Shown: positions 1 through 12,600 of the stretch, piece after piece | Numbering within the stretch: position 1 is the first letter of the stretch | Layout of the letters: each line of letters starts with the position of its first letter | Assembly (NCBI RefSeq): GCF_000218875.1 | Contig: NC_015709.1 | Location: 1,054,001 to 1,118,000 of the forward strand | DNA length: 64,000 nt | Reading direction: 5' to 3' | Source: Zymomonas mobilis subsp. pomaceae ATCC 29192 | GTDB taxonomy: Bacteria > Pseudomonadota > Alphaproteobacteria > Sphingomonadales > Sphingomonadaceae | Translations under genes and position numbers: made by a program | The notes under the pieces: model-generated | Database searches by the model: none | What the model saw: only the letters and a program-made list of their open reading frames with translations | What the model was told of the DNA's origin: nothing

Positions 1-2142
1 ATGACGCAACCTTTTCAATACAGCATCACGCTCGCCATCCACGACGATGTGGCCATTATCTAAAATGATAATGCGATTGACCCACCGCAAAACAGCTTGA
101 CGGTGCGTGGCAACAACCAAGGTACGGGTCTTTATCCATGTTTCCAAACCGGTCAGTAAGCGATGCTCTGTCATGTCATCAAAATGAGCAGTGGGTTCAT
201 CCAGTAAGACAATAGAAGGTTCGGATAAAATCAAACGAGCAAGAATAATGGATTGACGTTGCCCCCGTGATAATTCACCGCCTCCTTCACGTAACAGCAT
301 ATCCAAACCATCTGCCCGCTGATCAAGAATGCCTTTAAGGCCGACCTGATCCAAAGCGCACATAATTTGATTATCGGTGGCTAAGGGCGCACCCATAGTC
401 AAATTATCACGCAAACTGCCATAAAATATTTTAGCTTCCTGTGTCAGAAGCCCGATGTCTCGCCGAAGATCAGAAGGGTCGATGGCAGCAAGCGCCAAAC
501 CATCGAGCGTAATTCTTCCGGTCACAGGTTGGTGAAGACCTGCTAACATACGTAATAAGGTTGATTTACCGGCCCCGTTTTTTCCTAATAATGCTATTTT
601 ATCGCCGGGTTGGATGGCTAATTTGGCAACATCAATATCTGGACGACCTCTTTCCAAATCGTGCAGAAAGCGGACTTCTTCAAATTGATATTGTCCCCGA
701 ATAACGGGGGCTTGTAATAACTGTACTTGATCTGCCCGATCGGCGGGGCGGTTCATCAAAGAGTCTAACCCTTCACGAGCAACGCGGGCTTGCTGAAAGC
801 GAAGAAAAAATCCGGCTAATTGTGCTAAAGGCGCAATCATACGAGAGGTAAGAATAGAACAACCCACCAAAGCACCCGTTGTCATCGTCCCTTTCATCAC
901 CTGAAAACAACCGACTAATAAAATTAGAGCATAAACAACGGTTTGTATTTCCTGACTCCAAGTGACAATCATGCCGGTAAAAAAGCGCTGTTGCATAGCA
1001 ATGGAAGCCGCCACCGAGTGGACATGATTCCACCGTCGTTCAAAGCGAGGCTCCGCCCGCATCAGTTTAATATCTTCAAATCCATCCACGGCTTCGATCA
1101 GTAAAGCATTACGTAAAGCGGATTCACGCATCCCTTGTTGTGACAAGCGTGCCAAAGGATATTGTACCAAAATACCGGGAATAACTAATAAAGGTATGGC
1201 GGCTAGGGCGACCCAGATCAGGTTTCCGCCGACCATCCACAAAATAGCCAAAAATAGACAGAAAAACGGTAAATCTGTAATCATGGCAATGCTGGTCGCA
1301 GTCAATAATTCGCGTACATGTTCCAACTCTCGTAATTGGGCAATAAAGCTGCCAGCGACCTTAGGACGTGCATCGTACATTAAACGGATAGCATGGCCAA
1401 AAACATGCTCTGAAATCCGCAAATCTGCCTTTTTACCAATAATATCTAATAATCGGGTGCGGGCTACTTTTAATATCAGACCGAAAAAAACGGCCATAAT
1501 CACCCCTAGAAACAAAACCCAAAGCGTTGGTTGGGACTGTGCCGGAACAACGCGATCATATATCTGCATAGAAAAAAGGGTAGAAGAAAGGGCTAGGGTA
1601 TTAATAAATAAGGAAGCAAGAATGACATCTCCGTAACGACGCCAATCGGCCAAGGCTAAACGACGAAACCAATCAGAACGATAAGGGCGGATATAATCAT
1701 CGACACGCCCATCAGGAATAGCCCGTAAAGGCCGTAAATAAGCGATTTCTACTACATGATCAGCTAACCAATCACTAGCCGTCGGTGTTTCCAAATCCCC
1801 TTCACCGGAAAAGCGCACGGCTAGATGGCCATCACCGTCGTTAGCCATAATGCAACCAACACGCCCATCATCCCAGCGGGCAATTAACGGTAAGGCGACC
1901 CCCAACCTTACAGCAGATTCAGCCTTTTCGCCCGTTTCCAACCGAAAGCCTAACCCTAAATGACGCGCCATAACAGATAAACGACCTTCCCCTGATCGCG
2001 CATCATCCCAAGACATAATATTACGAATATGTTCAATAGAGACCGGCAAATTATAATGGCGGGCAATCGCAATCATGGCCTCTAGCCATGATTCCAACGT
2101 ATCCCCTGCGCCTTCTGCGGTTTTGCCCCCCTGCTCACTCAC
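1..2142 (-). CDS. Type I secretion ABC transporter (LapB/BapB-like), C-terminus cut by window edge
   Basis: Inner-membrane ATPase/permease that would power export of the giant adhesin encoded just upstream. Reading on the minus strand from a GTG at 2140-2142, the frame stays open to position 1 (714 codons). The N-terminal ~130 residues resemble a C39-peptidase-like domain but lack the catalytic cysteine, as in transporters whose substrates have no cleaved leader. Several hydrophobic segments follow at about residues 170-440. The nucleotide-binding domain shows Walker A GKNGAGKST (about residue 520), signature LSRGQRQ and Walker B IVLLDEPT (about residue 645). The GTG overlaps the TGA of the TolC gene (GTGA), implying translational coupling. 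An HlyD-type adaptor gene is expected just outside the left edge. Family assignment is firm; the substrate is inferred from position. Confidence 0.9.
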   Translation of the reverse strand, partial: MSEQGGKTAEGAGDTLESWLEAMIAIARHYNLPVSIEHIRNIMSWDDARSGEGRLSVMARHLGLGFRLETGEKAESAVRLGVALPLIARWDDGRVGCIMANDGDGHLAVRFSGEGDLETPTASDWLADHVVEIAYLRPLRAIPDGRVDDYIRPYRSDWFRRLALADWRRYGDVILASLFINTLALSSTLFSMQIYDRVVPAQSQPTLWVLFLGVIMAVFFGLILKVARTRLLDIIGKKADLRISEHVFGHAIRLMYDARPKVAGSFIAQLRELEHVRELLTATSIAMITDLPFFCLFLAILWMVGGNLIWVALAAIPLLVIPGILVQYPLARLSQQGMRESALRNALLIEAVDGFEDIKLMRAEPRFERRWNHVHSVAASIAMQQRFFTGMIVTWSQEIQTVVYALILLVGCFQVMKGTMTTGALVGCSILTSRMIAPLAQLAGFFLRFQQARVAREGLDSLMNRPADRADQVQLLQAPVIRGQYQFEEVRFLHDLERGRPDIDVAKLAIQPGDKIALLGKNGAGKSTLLRMLAGLHQPVTGRITLDGLALAAIDPSDLRRDIGLLTQEAKIFYGSLRDNLTMGAPLATDNQIMCALDQVGLKGILDQRADGLDMLLREGGGELSRGQRQSIILARLILSEPSIVLLDEPTAHFDDMTEHRLLTGLETWIKTRTLVVATHRQAVLRWVNRIIILDNGHIVVDGERDAVLKRLRH

Positions 2143-3608
2143 GGTAATATCTCCAATCCCTGAACGACACTGTGATCAATGCCGTAAACAGCGCGCGTGC
2201 GACCGGATGCCGCGACCTGATCGGCTTCACTCAACCAAAGATCATGATGGGCATTGACGTTCTCTACACGGGCTTGATAAATTTCTTGTTCACTGTTCAA
2301 AAGGTCGATTAAAGAGCGCGATCCCAAACGATATTGATCCCGATAAAGATCACGCGCTTCTATAATGGTTTCCAATCTATCTTGAAGAATACCTAAACGG
2401 CTGATCGACCCCATAGCCGCCGCATGGATAGAGCGGAGCTTATTATGTGCCTCTAATAAAGCCGTTTGTTGTCGTGCATGGGCCGCTTCTACGGCATGAC
2501 TGGCCGCTTTTAACTGACTTAAGATACCGGTACCCTGAAACATCTGGGTCGATACATTCAGAATAATGCTGCCGTAATCTTGTCTTCTATCCGGTGCTGC
2601 CGGATAGATAGACCCCCGTAAGGAACGGCCATAATTACCATCTAGCGAAATAGTGGGAAAACGACCGGCTTTGACGATACCTAACTGGGCTTCGGCAGCT
2701 TTCGCTTCGGCCTTAGCTTCCAGTGCTGCGGGTAATAAATCCGCATCAAGCGCTGCATCAACCGGCGCATCAGGTTTAAAAGGCGGCAAATCATGGGGTT
2801 CTGCAATACATATATTAGAAGGTAACGGTCGGGTTTCATTCATTAAGGTACGTAAGTTTTCCTTTGACTGTTCCAACATGGCACGGGCTTCAATCAGATT
2901 AGAGCGGGCTTGATCAAGACGGGATGAGGCTTGAATAGGATCAGATCGGGTAGAAATCCCTGCCTTAGCCCGCAATTCAGCCATCTCTTTTACAGAGGAG
3001 ACCGCCTGTAATAAATCCGATGCTGCGATCGTTAGCTGTTGGTAACGATGCACATTAACAATCGCCTCGGCCACATCACGTGAAACATCATCAATTGCCC
3101 CTAAAACCTTGGCTTGTTGGCGGGCAGCCAAGGCATGGGCCTGCATGACCTGATGAGATACTTTTCCAAAATCATAAAGCATTTGTGAAGCAGAAGCCGA
3201 AATGTAAGGACCGAGCCCCCGTGCTGAAGTCCACGGGCCACCGCTAGTCCCCGCTTTGAATTGAGGATAATACCCTGCCCGCGCGACCCCGATACCACTT
3301 TGCTGCTGACTTAAGGTGGCGATTGCATCCGTAATCGAGGGATGCGCATCAATAGCGCGATGAATTGCCTGATTTAAAGTTAACCAACCATCAACATTAG
3401 CATTACGTGCTACCTCGTCACGCACATAGGCAGGTTCTTCATTACAGGCCAAAGCATCCGCTAAAGTGGGTAAGCTATCTAATCCCGGCATTTTGGGGGC
3501 AAAAGCATGAGAGGAGGCAAGAGCCGGAATAGGGGCTATCGCTATCATGAGAGGCAAAAAGCCTCTCATGCAGCGATGCCATTGGGCTCGCATGGACAAT
3601 TTTTTCAT
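2139..3608 (-). CDS. TolC-family outer membrane channel of the adhesin type I secretion system
   Basis: Outer-membrane channel protein (489 aa) forming the exit duct of a type I secretion system. It starts with a signal peptide (basic MKKLSMRAQWHR, a hydrophobic stretch, then ALASSHA near residue 35). Long helical regions follow, with two OEP-type repeats. The first opens around WLTLNQAIHRAIDAHPS. The second carries the typical GSRSLIDLLNSEQE motif near the C-terminus. Length fits the family. The gene lies 6 bp after the adhesin stop and overlaps the ABC transporter start by 4 bp, so adhesin, channel and transporter probably form one transcript. Assignment to the TolC/LapE class is confident; dedication to this adhesin is inferred from gene order. 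Confidence 0.92.
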   Translation of the reverse strand: MKKLSMRAQWHRCMRGFLPLMIAIAPIPALASSHAFAPKMPGLDSLPTLADALACNEEPAYVRDEVARNANVDGWLTLNQAIHRAIDAHPSITDAIATLSQQQSGIGVARAGYYPQFKAGTSGGPWTSARGLGPYISASASQMLYDFGKVSHQVMQAHALAARQQAKVLGAIDDVSRDVAEAIVNVHRYQQLTIAASDLLQAVSSVKEMAELRAKAGISTRSDPIQASSRLDQARSNLIEARAMLEQSKENLRTLMNETRPLPSNICIAEPHDLPPFKPDAPVDAALDADLLPAALEAKAEAKAAEAQLGIVKAGRFPTISLDGNYGRSLRGSIYPAAPDRRQDYGSIILNVSTQMFQGTGILSQLKAASHAVEAAHARQQTALLEAHNKLRSIHAAAMGSISRLGILQDRLETIIEARDLYRDQYRLGSRSLIDLLNSEQEIYQARVENVNAHHDLWLSEADQVAASGRTRAVYGIDHSVVQGLEILP

Positions 3609-3614
3609 ATAATA

Positions 3615-6600
3615 TCAGGCGATAATAAGTTGGTGATTACCGATTAAGGTAGCCAAATCAGTCTGGGTATTATTCAAAGTGACCAAGGACGTCATTTCAT
3701 GGCTGCCATTTGTGCCATCTCGATCGACAGAGACAGTAGTATTACCATTATTAACGCTGACATTAACGAACTGATCTAGCCCGCTAGAGGCTTTATCAAG
3801 AACATATTTGTTATCGGTTACATCGTAATAGACATTGGCCGTGCCTTGATAATCGGCCAACAAATCTTTGATATTAATAACATCGGCATTAGCGTCGGTT
3901 GTTATGTTGCCCAAATGGAAGTCATTGACAGTATCAGAGCCATTCCCCCCCGTATTGTCACTGTCACTCAGTAACTTATACATTAAGGTATCATGGCCAC
4001 CTTTGGAAAGGTTATAGGTGTCATCACCGCCGCCACCAACAAAGTAATCGCCTTTGCCGTCATTATTAAAGGTATCATCATACTGGGTGCCGATAATGCC
4101 CTGAATACCTTTCAAGGTATCATTGCTGCCATCGCTTTTATTGACAGAAACGTCACCGATACCGACGGCATTCCCCATATTGGCGGTGATACCAGCCGTT
4201 TCACTGCTATAGTCAACGATATTATTACCGCCAGCAGACATCCAGGCATAGTCGCCAGAGCTGTCATTTCCCCAGCCACCACCGCCAATATAGGTATTGT
4301 TTCCAGGGCCAGCAAAGAAGGTATCATTATAACCGGTACCTGTAAAAGTACCGCCTATAGTATGCGTTGTGGTCGTATCACCTTCTAACACATATCCATG
4401 ATTGGCGGCACCAGGGGTCAGATTGTTCCAACTTTGCTCGATATTTTCAATCGTATCCAAAGCAGAGGCAACACCCGTCCCGCTATAGCTGGATTGCCCA
4501 CCAATATCATTGGATTGTCCATCAGTTGCCCGTACTAAGGCAACCGAATAATGCTGGGTAGGATCAAGATTGTAGAAATTGACAATAGCGGTCGAATCAT
4601 TATCCCAGACACCTTCTTGCGGATTGATGATCTGGGTTGAAACAAGATGCCCTGTGGAATCGAATAATTGAACCGTATTACCGAAATAGCTGTTAATACC
4701 GTTCTGATCCAAAATCTTCAGATGAAGACTGGTGCCATCGTCAACAGTATTCGTATTCTCTATTGAGTAAACATTGGCCTGTATCGGTGTACCGGTACCA
4801 TCCGCTTGCGTATCACTACCTGATGTCGTTGAATAAAGCAGATCAACAGCCCCATCCCAATTGACATCTACCGCAGCAATACCGGTGATATTAGCCTTGG
4901 CAACAGTGGTCATATTAGTAGCAGTAAACGGATTAAGATTACCGTTAGCATCTAAGCCGTTATTGGTTAACAAGGTAATAGGAATATTTTGGACGTCAGT
5001 ATTGACGGTAGTTCGAATTTCTATAACATCCATTTTCCCATCGTGATTCCAATCAACAGCGGTCGCGGCGCCTCCATAGATATTATCATCGGCAATAATA
5101 GTAGGGGTAGCGTTCAAAACCCCATTATTATTCATATAAACACGGCTGTCATCATAGGTGCTGCCAGTGGGCGTATTATTCCCTTGGCTTAGGTAAAGGT
5201 CCATTTGACCATTATTGGCAAAATCGGCCCAGACCATTGACTGGGCATTCCACATCGTTGGTAATGCCGCTTGTCCTGACGTCCCTAAAGCTGTGCCACG
5301 GGTATCGAAGACATTATCAATATTCTGACCAAGAGACAGTGTACCGCCATTATTTTGAATAAGCGCCAAGGCATATTGATTGGTAGAAAGGCTATTAGAA
5401 ATAGTATGGGCGGCAATATCGATATTACCGTCTCCCTTCAAATCAACGCCTGACACTTCGCGTTCTAATTGAAGATTGGTTAATCCTGCCAATCCATCAT
5501 TGCCATCTTCAGATAAAACACCCTGCGTATTTTTAACAAAAACACCATTGCTGCTACCATCCGCAGCGCCCCAATTTCCTAGAACGAAATCGACATACCC
5601 ATCCCCCTCTTTGTCATAGGCCATGACACCACCCACTGAATTGGTGCTGTCTCCTACCCTCGTAAGGCTGTAACCCGAGAGAGATCCTGTCCAAACGGCA
5701 ATACCCAAAGTATTCGCGTTAATATAATCGGATGCGACGACATCACTGTAGCCATCGCGATTATAATCCACTTGGGTGGTCGCATTGATCGTACTCCGAT
5801 CACTGCTACTCTGTCCTTGATAACGGACAAAATAAGGTAATTGCTGAACATCCGTCAAAGCATAGCTTGTCGCTGTTGTCTGGGTAATCATGCTAGAACG
5901 TTGAAGAACGGTCAGATTACCAGAACTATCAAAGCCAACGGACATCCCTGCCGTATCACGAGCTTCTTGTGGGGGCGCCACTGTAGCCTGAAAAGCTGTA
6001 TTCAGGGCTGTATCAGGGGGTATTTCATAAGCAAGGGTGGAGGAAAGGCGGGAATAATTACCCGCTGTATCGTATTGAACAACCCCCAAAGAATACATTT
6101 TTCCGAAAAAGACACTACCGGATGTACCATCAGAGGTCGAGATAACCGTATCAACCCCTTGCTCGTAAACACCATCACGATTGGTATCATCAATTATCGC
6201 ATATACCGTCCCTGCTTCGGTATTCAATACATTGAGACCCCCATCTACGACTGTCAATTTAGGCGTAATCGGGGCCGTAATATCGATAGTGACATCTTTA
6301 GTCGCTGTATAAAGAACATTCCCCGAACTATCGACCGTACGAATATAATAGGTAAAACTGCTATTATGCGTTGCAGGATCTTTCCAAGCCCAGTTACCCT
6401 TGGTGCCGATGGTGCTCGTTATATCGGTCCATGTGGAACCATCAGTCGAAATCTGTAAAATGTCACCACTAGCCAATAAAGACCCACCCGCAACGACAAG
6501 ATCAGTATCGCGGGTCGTAAAGTCATTATCTTGTGTTGTGGAGACAGCGCTGGTCGGCAAAGTATCGGTATCGATACGGGAAATCGAAGCCTCATGCTCT

Positions 6601-9600
6601 GAGAGAGAGGTATCCTGATCGCGGTCATAGACAATATTTAAAGGACTACTCATCCCTACATTGGTCGCCGCATCTGTGGCTGTTGCCGTTAAAGAGGTGC
6701 CTTCAGGTAATATGCTAGGTAATGTCAGACTATAGTTACCGTTAGTTACATCGGCCGTACCAATAATATTTCCGGCCTGATCTGTAACCGTGACTGAAGT
6801 AACTGTGGAATTATTTACTGTTCCGGTTAACGTCTGATTATCTGTTGTGGCAAGGGTAACCGTGGGTATCACATTATCGACGGTGGTACTGACAGCACTA
6901 GAAACATTTCCAACCGGATCCGTTGATGTAACACTGATAGCCGTACCGTTGGCAAGGGCCGTATCAGGTCGAATCAACCATTGACCATCTACCCCCACAG
7001 TTTGCGTATAATCAGGGGTTCCATCGCCATTGACATCAACCTTAATAACCGATCCCGCCTCACTTGTACCGGAAAGGGTATCCCCGTTACTAGCGTTAAC
7101 AGTAACGGCTGGAGGTGTCGCATCAACACGCGTGGTAACAGCACTGCTGACATTACCGGCGACATCCGTTGCTGTCACTTTTATAGGCGTATTGTTCGCT
7201 ATATTGAGCCCGCTTATTGACCAATGATTGCTACTGTCAGCCGTCGTCGTTCCAAGAACGGTAGCCTTATCATTACTCAAGATATTTATAGTAGCGCCGG
7301 CTTCCCCTACACCGGAAACGGTCTGGCCATTAGTAGGATTAACGCTGATCAAGTCGGGCTTGGTTGTATCAACAGTAATAGCAATGCTATTGTTAGAAAT
7401 AAGCGTTCCATCTATACCCTCGGTTACCGAACGATAAAGATAATGGCCATCGGGTACCGCATTTTGAGCAGCCGTTGTATTAGTCCAAGTTACCCCGTTA
7501 TCAGTTGAAAGCTGATAAGTCGGCGTAGAACCCTTCGCAGCGTTATCAAGGCTTAAGGTATAGGTGTTATCCTGACTGATATGGTCGCTAGAAGATAGCC
7601 CTGTATCTGTATAATCCTGTAAACTTAGCTGACGCGTATCAAAGTCAACCGAGCCACTTAAGGTCCCCAATAGCCCTGTAATACCCGGACTAATAGACAG
7701 GGTCGTCGTCCCAGCATTATCACTCTCAGGCGTTACAACAATCTGATAGCTATTGCCCGCCAGACCAAATATGCCATTGCTTACTTCTGTTATACTTCTG
7801 ATCGTGCCATTTGTTACTTCCAAATTTTTGACAGTAAAGTCACTTACAAACCAGTTAAACGAAGCCGTATAAATAATATCTCCGGTGGCCGTGACACCGA
7901 CATGATCGCTGGTGATATTAGCGGTTGGTGGAAGCGTATTATAAGAAACACTATCCGAACTATCGACCGCTGTAGTATTCCCACCTGTATCAGCTACTTT
8001 ACCGGCTGGAACAGTAACGGTCATACTCCCTTGGGTATCGCTATCAGGGGTAACGGTCATGTGATAGATTAATGGATCACTACTATCTTGTACTAAGTTG
8101 CCTTTCGTCCCACCGGTCACGGTTACATCATCATCAGTAAAGTTGTTGAGCGCTTCCGAAGCTGTAAAGGTATAATTTACAGCACCCGATGCCACTGAAC
8201 CATCAGAATCGCTGGTTATAACAATAGCAGGTATGATTGTATCATAAGCAACAGTATCACCAGAGGCAGCAGCCGTGGGATTGCCCGCTACATCCTGAAC
8301 GGCACCGGCAGGAATCGATACTGTAAGATTGCCTTCGCTAGAAGCATCTGGTGTTACTACCATCGTATAGACCAAGGGATTAGTACTATCTTGAACTAAC
8401 TCGCCCTTGGTACCCCCAGAAACCTTAATCTTATCTGCTGTAAAGATTTCGAGAGGTTCTGAGGCCGTAAAGGTATAAGTAACGGGTCCATTAGCCGTTA
8501 CGGCGTCTGAATTACTGGTCACCGTTACCGTCGGCGCTGCCGTATCAAAAATATTACTAGCTGTAACCTCTGTAGTGCTAGCATTTCCGGCCATATCATG
8601 GATAGCACCAGCGGCAATAGTGGCCGTTATAGTGCCGTTCTGATTAGCTAATGGCGTCACGGTCATGTGATAGATCAAAGGATTGGTGCTATCTTGTACC
8701 AGATTGCCTTTAGTACCGCCGCTTACTACGACATCATCCGCTGTAAAGTCACTGACAGGTTCAGAAAGTGTAAAGCTATAAGTAACGGGGTCATTCGTAA
8801 CAGAGCTGTTATGATCGCTGGTTATGGTAATCGTAGGGCTACCGGCTGGTGTGGTGTCATAGGTGACCGTATCCGTTACATCCGTCGTTGACGGGTTACC
8901 GGCCATATCTTGAATAGCCCCCGCAGCAACCGTCGCACTCAATTGGCCACCTACGCCTTTACTAGGCGTTACCGTCATATGATAAACCAAGAGATTGCTA
9001 CTATCTTGCACCAGATCACTCTTGGTGCCACCCGCTACCTTTACATTATCGGTCGTAAAGCTTTTGACCGGCTCGGACAGGGTAAAGCTATAGGTGAAAG
9101 GACCGGTTGCGGTCGTTCCGTCATAGTCGCTGCTAATGGCTACGGTTGGAGCACCCGCTGGTGTGGTGTCATAGGTAACCGTATTCGTAGCATCCGTTGT
9201 TGAAGCGTTACCAGCCATATCCTGAATAGTGCCAGCGGATATAGTGGCAGTTACCTGTCCACCCTTGTCGGTGGTTGGGGTTACCACCATCGTATAAACT
9301 AACGGATTGCTGCTATCTTGTACTAAGTCACCCTTACTACCGCCGCTTACCGTTATATCATTGGCCGTAAAGGCCGCGACCGGCTCGGAAAGCGTAAAGC
9401 TATAGGTGATCGGCCCTGTCGCCGTTTCGCCCTCTGAATTACTGGTTATAGCAACCGTTGGGGCACCCGCTGGTGTCGTATCATAAGCGACCTTATCTTT
9501 GGCCTCGGCCTCGGTCGGGTTATTCGCCAAGTCATGAACTAATCCCGCTGGAACCGTCGCTGTTAGGCTTCCCCCCTTATCCGCTGTAGGCGTTATCACC

Positions 9601-12600
9601 ATCCTATAGACTAAGGGGTTAGTGCTATCTTGCACCAACTCGCCTTTACTACCCCCCATCACCATCACATCGTCAGATGTAAAGTCATTGACGGGCTCAG
9701 ATAGGGTAAAGGTATAGGTAACCGGACCCGTGGCAGTCGTCCCATCCGCATCACTTGTGACTGTTATGACAGGATTGCCTGCGGGCGTCGTATCATAGGC
9801 AACCCTATCTTGGGTGTCAGAAGCGGACGGGTTATTCGCCTCATCTTGAACCACACCCGCTGGCACTGTAACGATTAAATTACCCCCAACACCTGCGTTA
9901 GGCGTCACGATCATGTGATAAACCAACGGATTAGTGCTATCTTGTACTAAGTCGCCCTTGGTGCCACCACTCACCGTCACATCATCAGCCGTAAAACCAT
10001 TAAGCGGTTCTGAGGCGGTAAAGCTGTAGGTAACCGGACCCGTTGCGGTCGTCCCATCCGCATCACTTGTGACTGTTATGACAGGATTGCCCGCTGGCGT
10101 CGCATCATAGGCAACCGTATCCGTTACATCTGATGTCGAAGGATTGTTGGCCTTATCTTGGATAGCGCTCGCTGGCACGGTGACGGTTAAGGTACCTCCA
10201 ATACCGGCATCAGGCGTCACGGTCATGTGATAGACTAGGGGATTATCCGGATCCTGTACCAGATTGCCTTTCGTGCCACCACTCACCGTCACATTATCCG
10301 CTGTGAAACTATTAAGCGGTTCTGAGGCGGTAAAACTATAGGTAACCGGACCCGTTGCGGTTTTACCGTCAGAATCGCTGGTTATGGTAATCGTAGGGCT
10401 ACCGGCTGGTGTGGTGTCATAGGTGACTGTATCCGTTACATCCGTCGTTGACGGGTTACCGGCCATATCTTGAATAGCCCCCGCAGCAACCGTCGCACTC
10501 AATTGGCCACCTACGCCTTTACTAGGCGTTACCGTCATATGATAAACCAAGGGATTGCTACTATCTTGCACCAGATCGCTCTTGGTGCCACCCGCTACCT
10601 TTACATTATCGGTCGTAAAGCTTTTGACCGGCTCGGACAGGGTAAAGCTATAGGTGAAAGGACCGGTTGCGGTCGTTCCGTCATAGTCGCTGCTAATGGC
10701 TACGGTTGGAGCACCCGCTGGTGTGGTGTCATAGGTAACCGTATTCGTAGCATCCGTTGTTGAAGCGTTACCAGCCATATCCTGAATAGTGCCAGCGGAT
10801 ATAGTGGCAGTTACCTGTCCACCCTTGTCGGTGGTTGGGGTTACCACCATCGTATAAACTAACGGATTGCTGCTATCCTGTACTAAGTCACCCTTACTAC
10901 CGCCGCTTACCGTTATATCATTGGCCGTAAAGGCCGCGACCGGCTCGGAAAGCGTAAAGCTATAGGTGATCGGCCCTGTCGCCGTTTCGCCCTCTGAATT
11001 ACTGGTTATAGCAACCGTTGGGGCACCCGCTGGTGTCGTATCATAAGCGACCTTATCTTTGGCCTCGGCCTCGGTCGGGTTATTCGCCAAGTCATGAACT
11101 AATCCCGCTGGAACCGTCGCTGTTAGGCTTCCCCCCTTATCCGCTGTAGGCGTTATCACCATCCTATAGACTAAGGGGTTAGTGCTATCTTGCACCAACT
11201 CGCCTTTACTACCCCCCATCACCATCACATCATCAGATGTAAAGTCATTGACGGGCTCAGATAGGGTAAAGGTATAGGTAACCGGACCCGTGGCAGTCGT
11301 CCCATCCGCATCACTTGTGACTGTTATGACAGGATTGCCTGCGGGCGTCGTATCATAGGCAACCCTATCTTGGGCGTCAGAAGCGGACGGGTTATTCGCC
11401 TCATCTTGAACCGCACCCGCTGGCACTGTAACGATTAAATTACCCCCAACACCTGCGTTAGGCGTCACGATCATGTGATAAACCAACGGATTAGTGCTAT
11501 CTTGTACTAAGTCGCCCTTGGTGCCACCACTCACCGTCACATCATCAGCCGTAAAACCATTAAGCGGTTCTGAGGCGGTAAAGCTGTAGGTAACCGGACC
11601 CGTTGCGGTCGTCCCATCCGCATCACTTGTGACTGTTATGACAGGATTGCCCGCGGGCGTCGCATCATAGGCAACCGTATCCGTTACATCTGATGTCGAA
11701 GGATTGTTGGCCTTATCTTGGATAGCGCTCGCTGGCACGGTGACGGTTAAGGTACCTCCAATACCGGCATCAGGCGTCACGGTCATGTGATAGACTAAAG
11801 GATTATCTGGATCCTGCACCAGATTGCCTTTCGTGCCACCACTGACCGTCACATTATCCGCTGTGAAACTATTAAGCGGTTCTGAGGCGGTAAAACTATA
11901 GGTAACCGGACCCGTTGCGGTTTTACCGTCAGAATCGCTGGTTATGGTAATCGTAGGGCTACCGGCTGGTGTGGTGTCATAGGTGACCGTATCCGTTACA
12001 TCCGTCGTTGACGGGTTACCGGCCATATCTTGAATAGCCCCCGCAGCAACCGTCGCACTCAATTGACCACCTACGCCTTTACTAGGCGTTACCGTCATAT
12101 GATAAACCAAGGGATTGCTACTATCTTGCACCAGATCACTCTTGGTGCCACCCGCTACCTTTACATTATCGGTCGTAAAACTTTTGACCGGCTCGGACAG
12201 GGTAAAGCTATAGGTGAAAGGACCGGTTGCGGTCGTTCCGTCATAGTCGCTGCTAATGGCTACAGTCGGAGCACCCGCTGGTGTGGTGTCATAGGTAACC
12301 GTATTCGTAGCATCCGTTGTTGAAGCGTTACCAGCCATATCCTGAATAGTGCCAGCGGATATAGTGGCAGTTACCTGTCCACCCTTGTCGGTGGTTGGGG
12401 TTACCACCATCGTATAAACTAACGGATTGCTGCTATCTTGTACTAAGTCACCCTTACTACCGCCACTTACCGTTATATCATTGGCCGTAAAGGCCGCGAC
12501 CGGCTCGGAAAGCGTAAAGCTATAGGTGATCGGCCCTGTCGCCGTTTCGCCCTCTGAATTACTGGTTATAGCAACCGTTGGGGCACCTGCTGGTGTCGTG

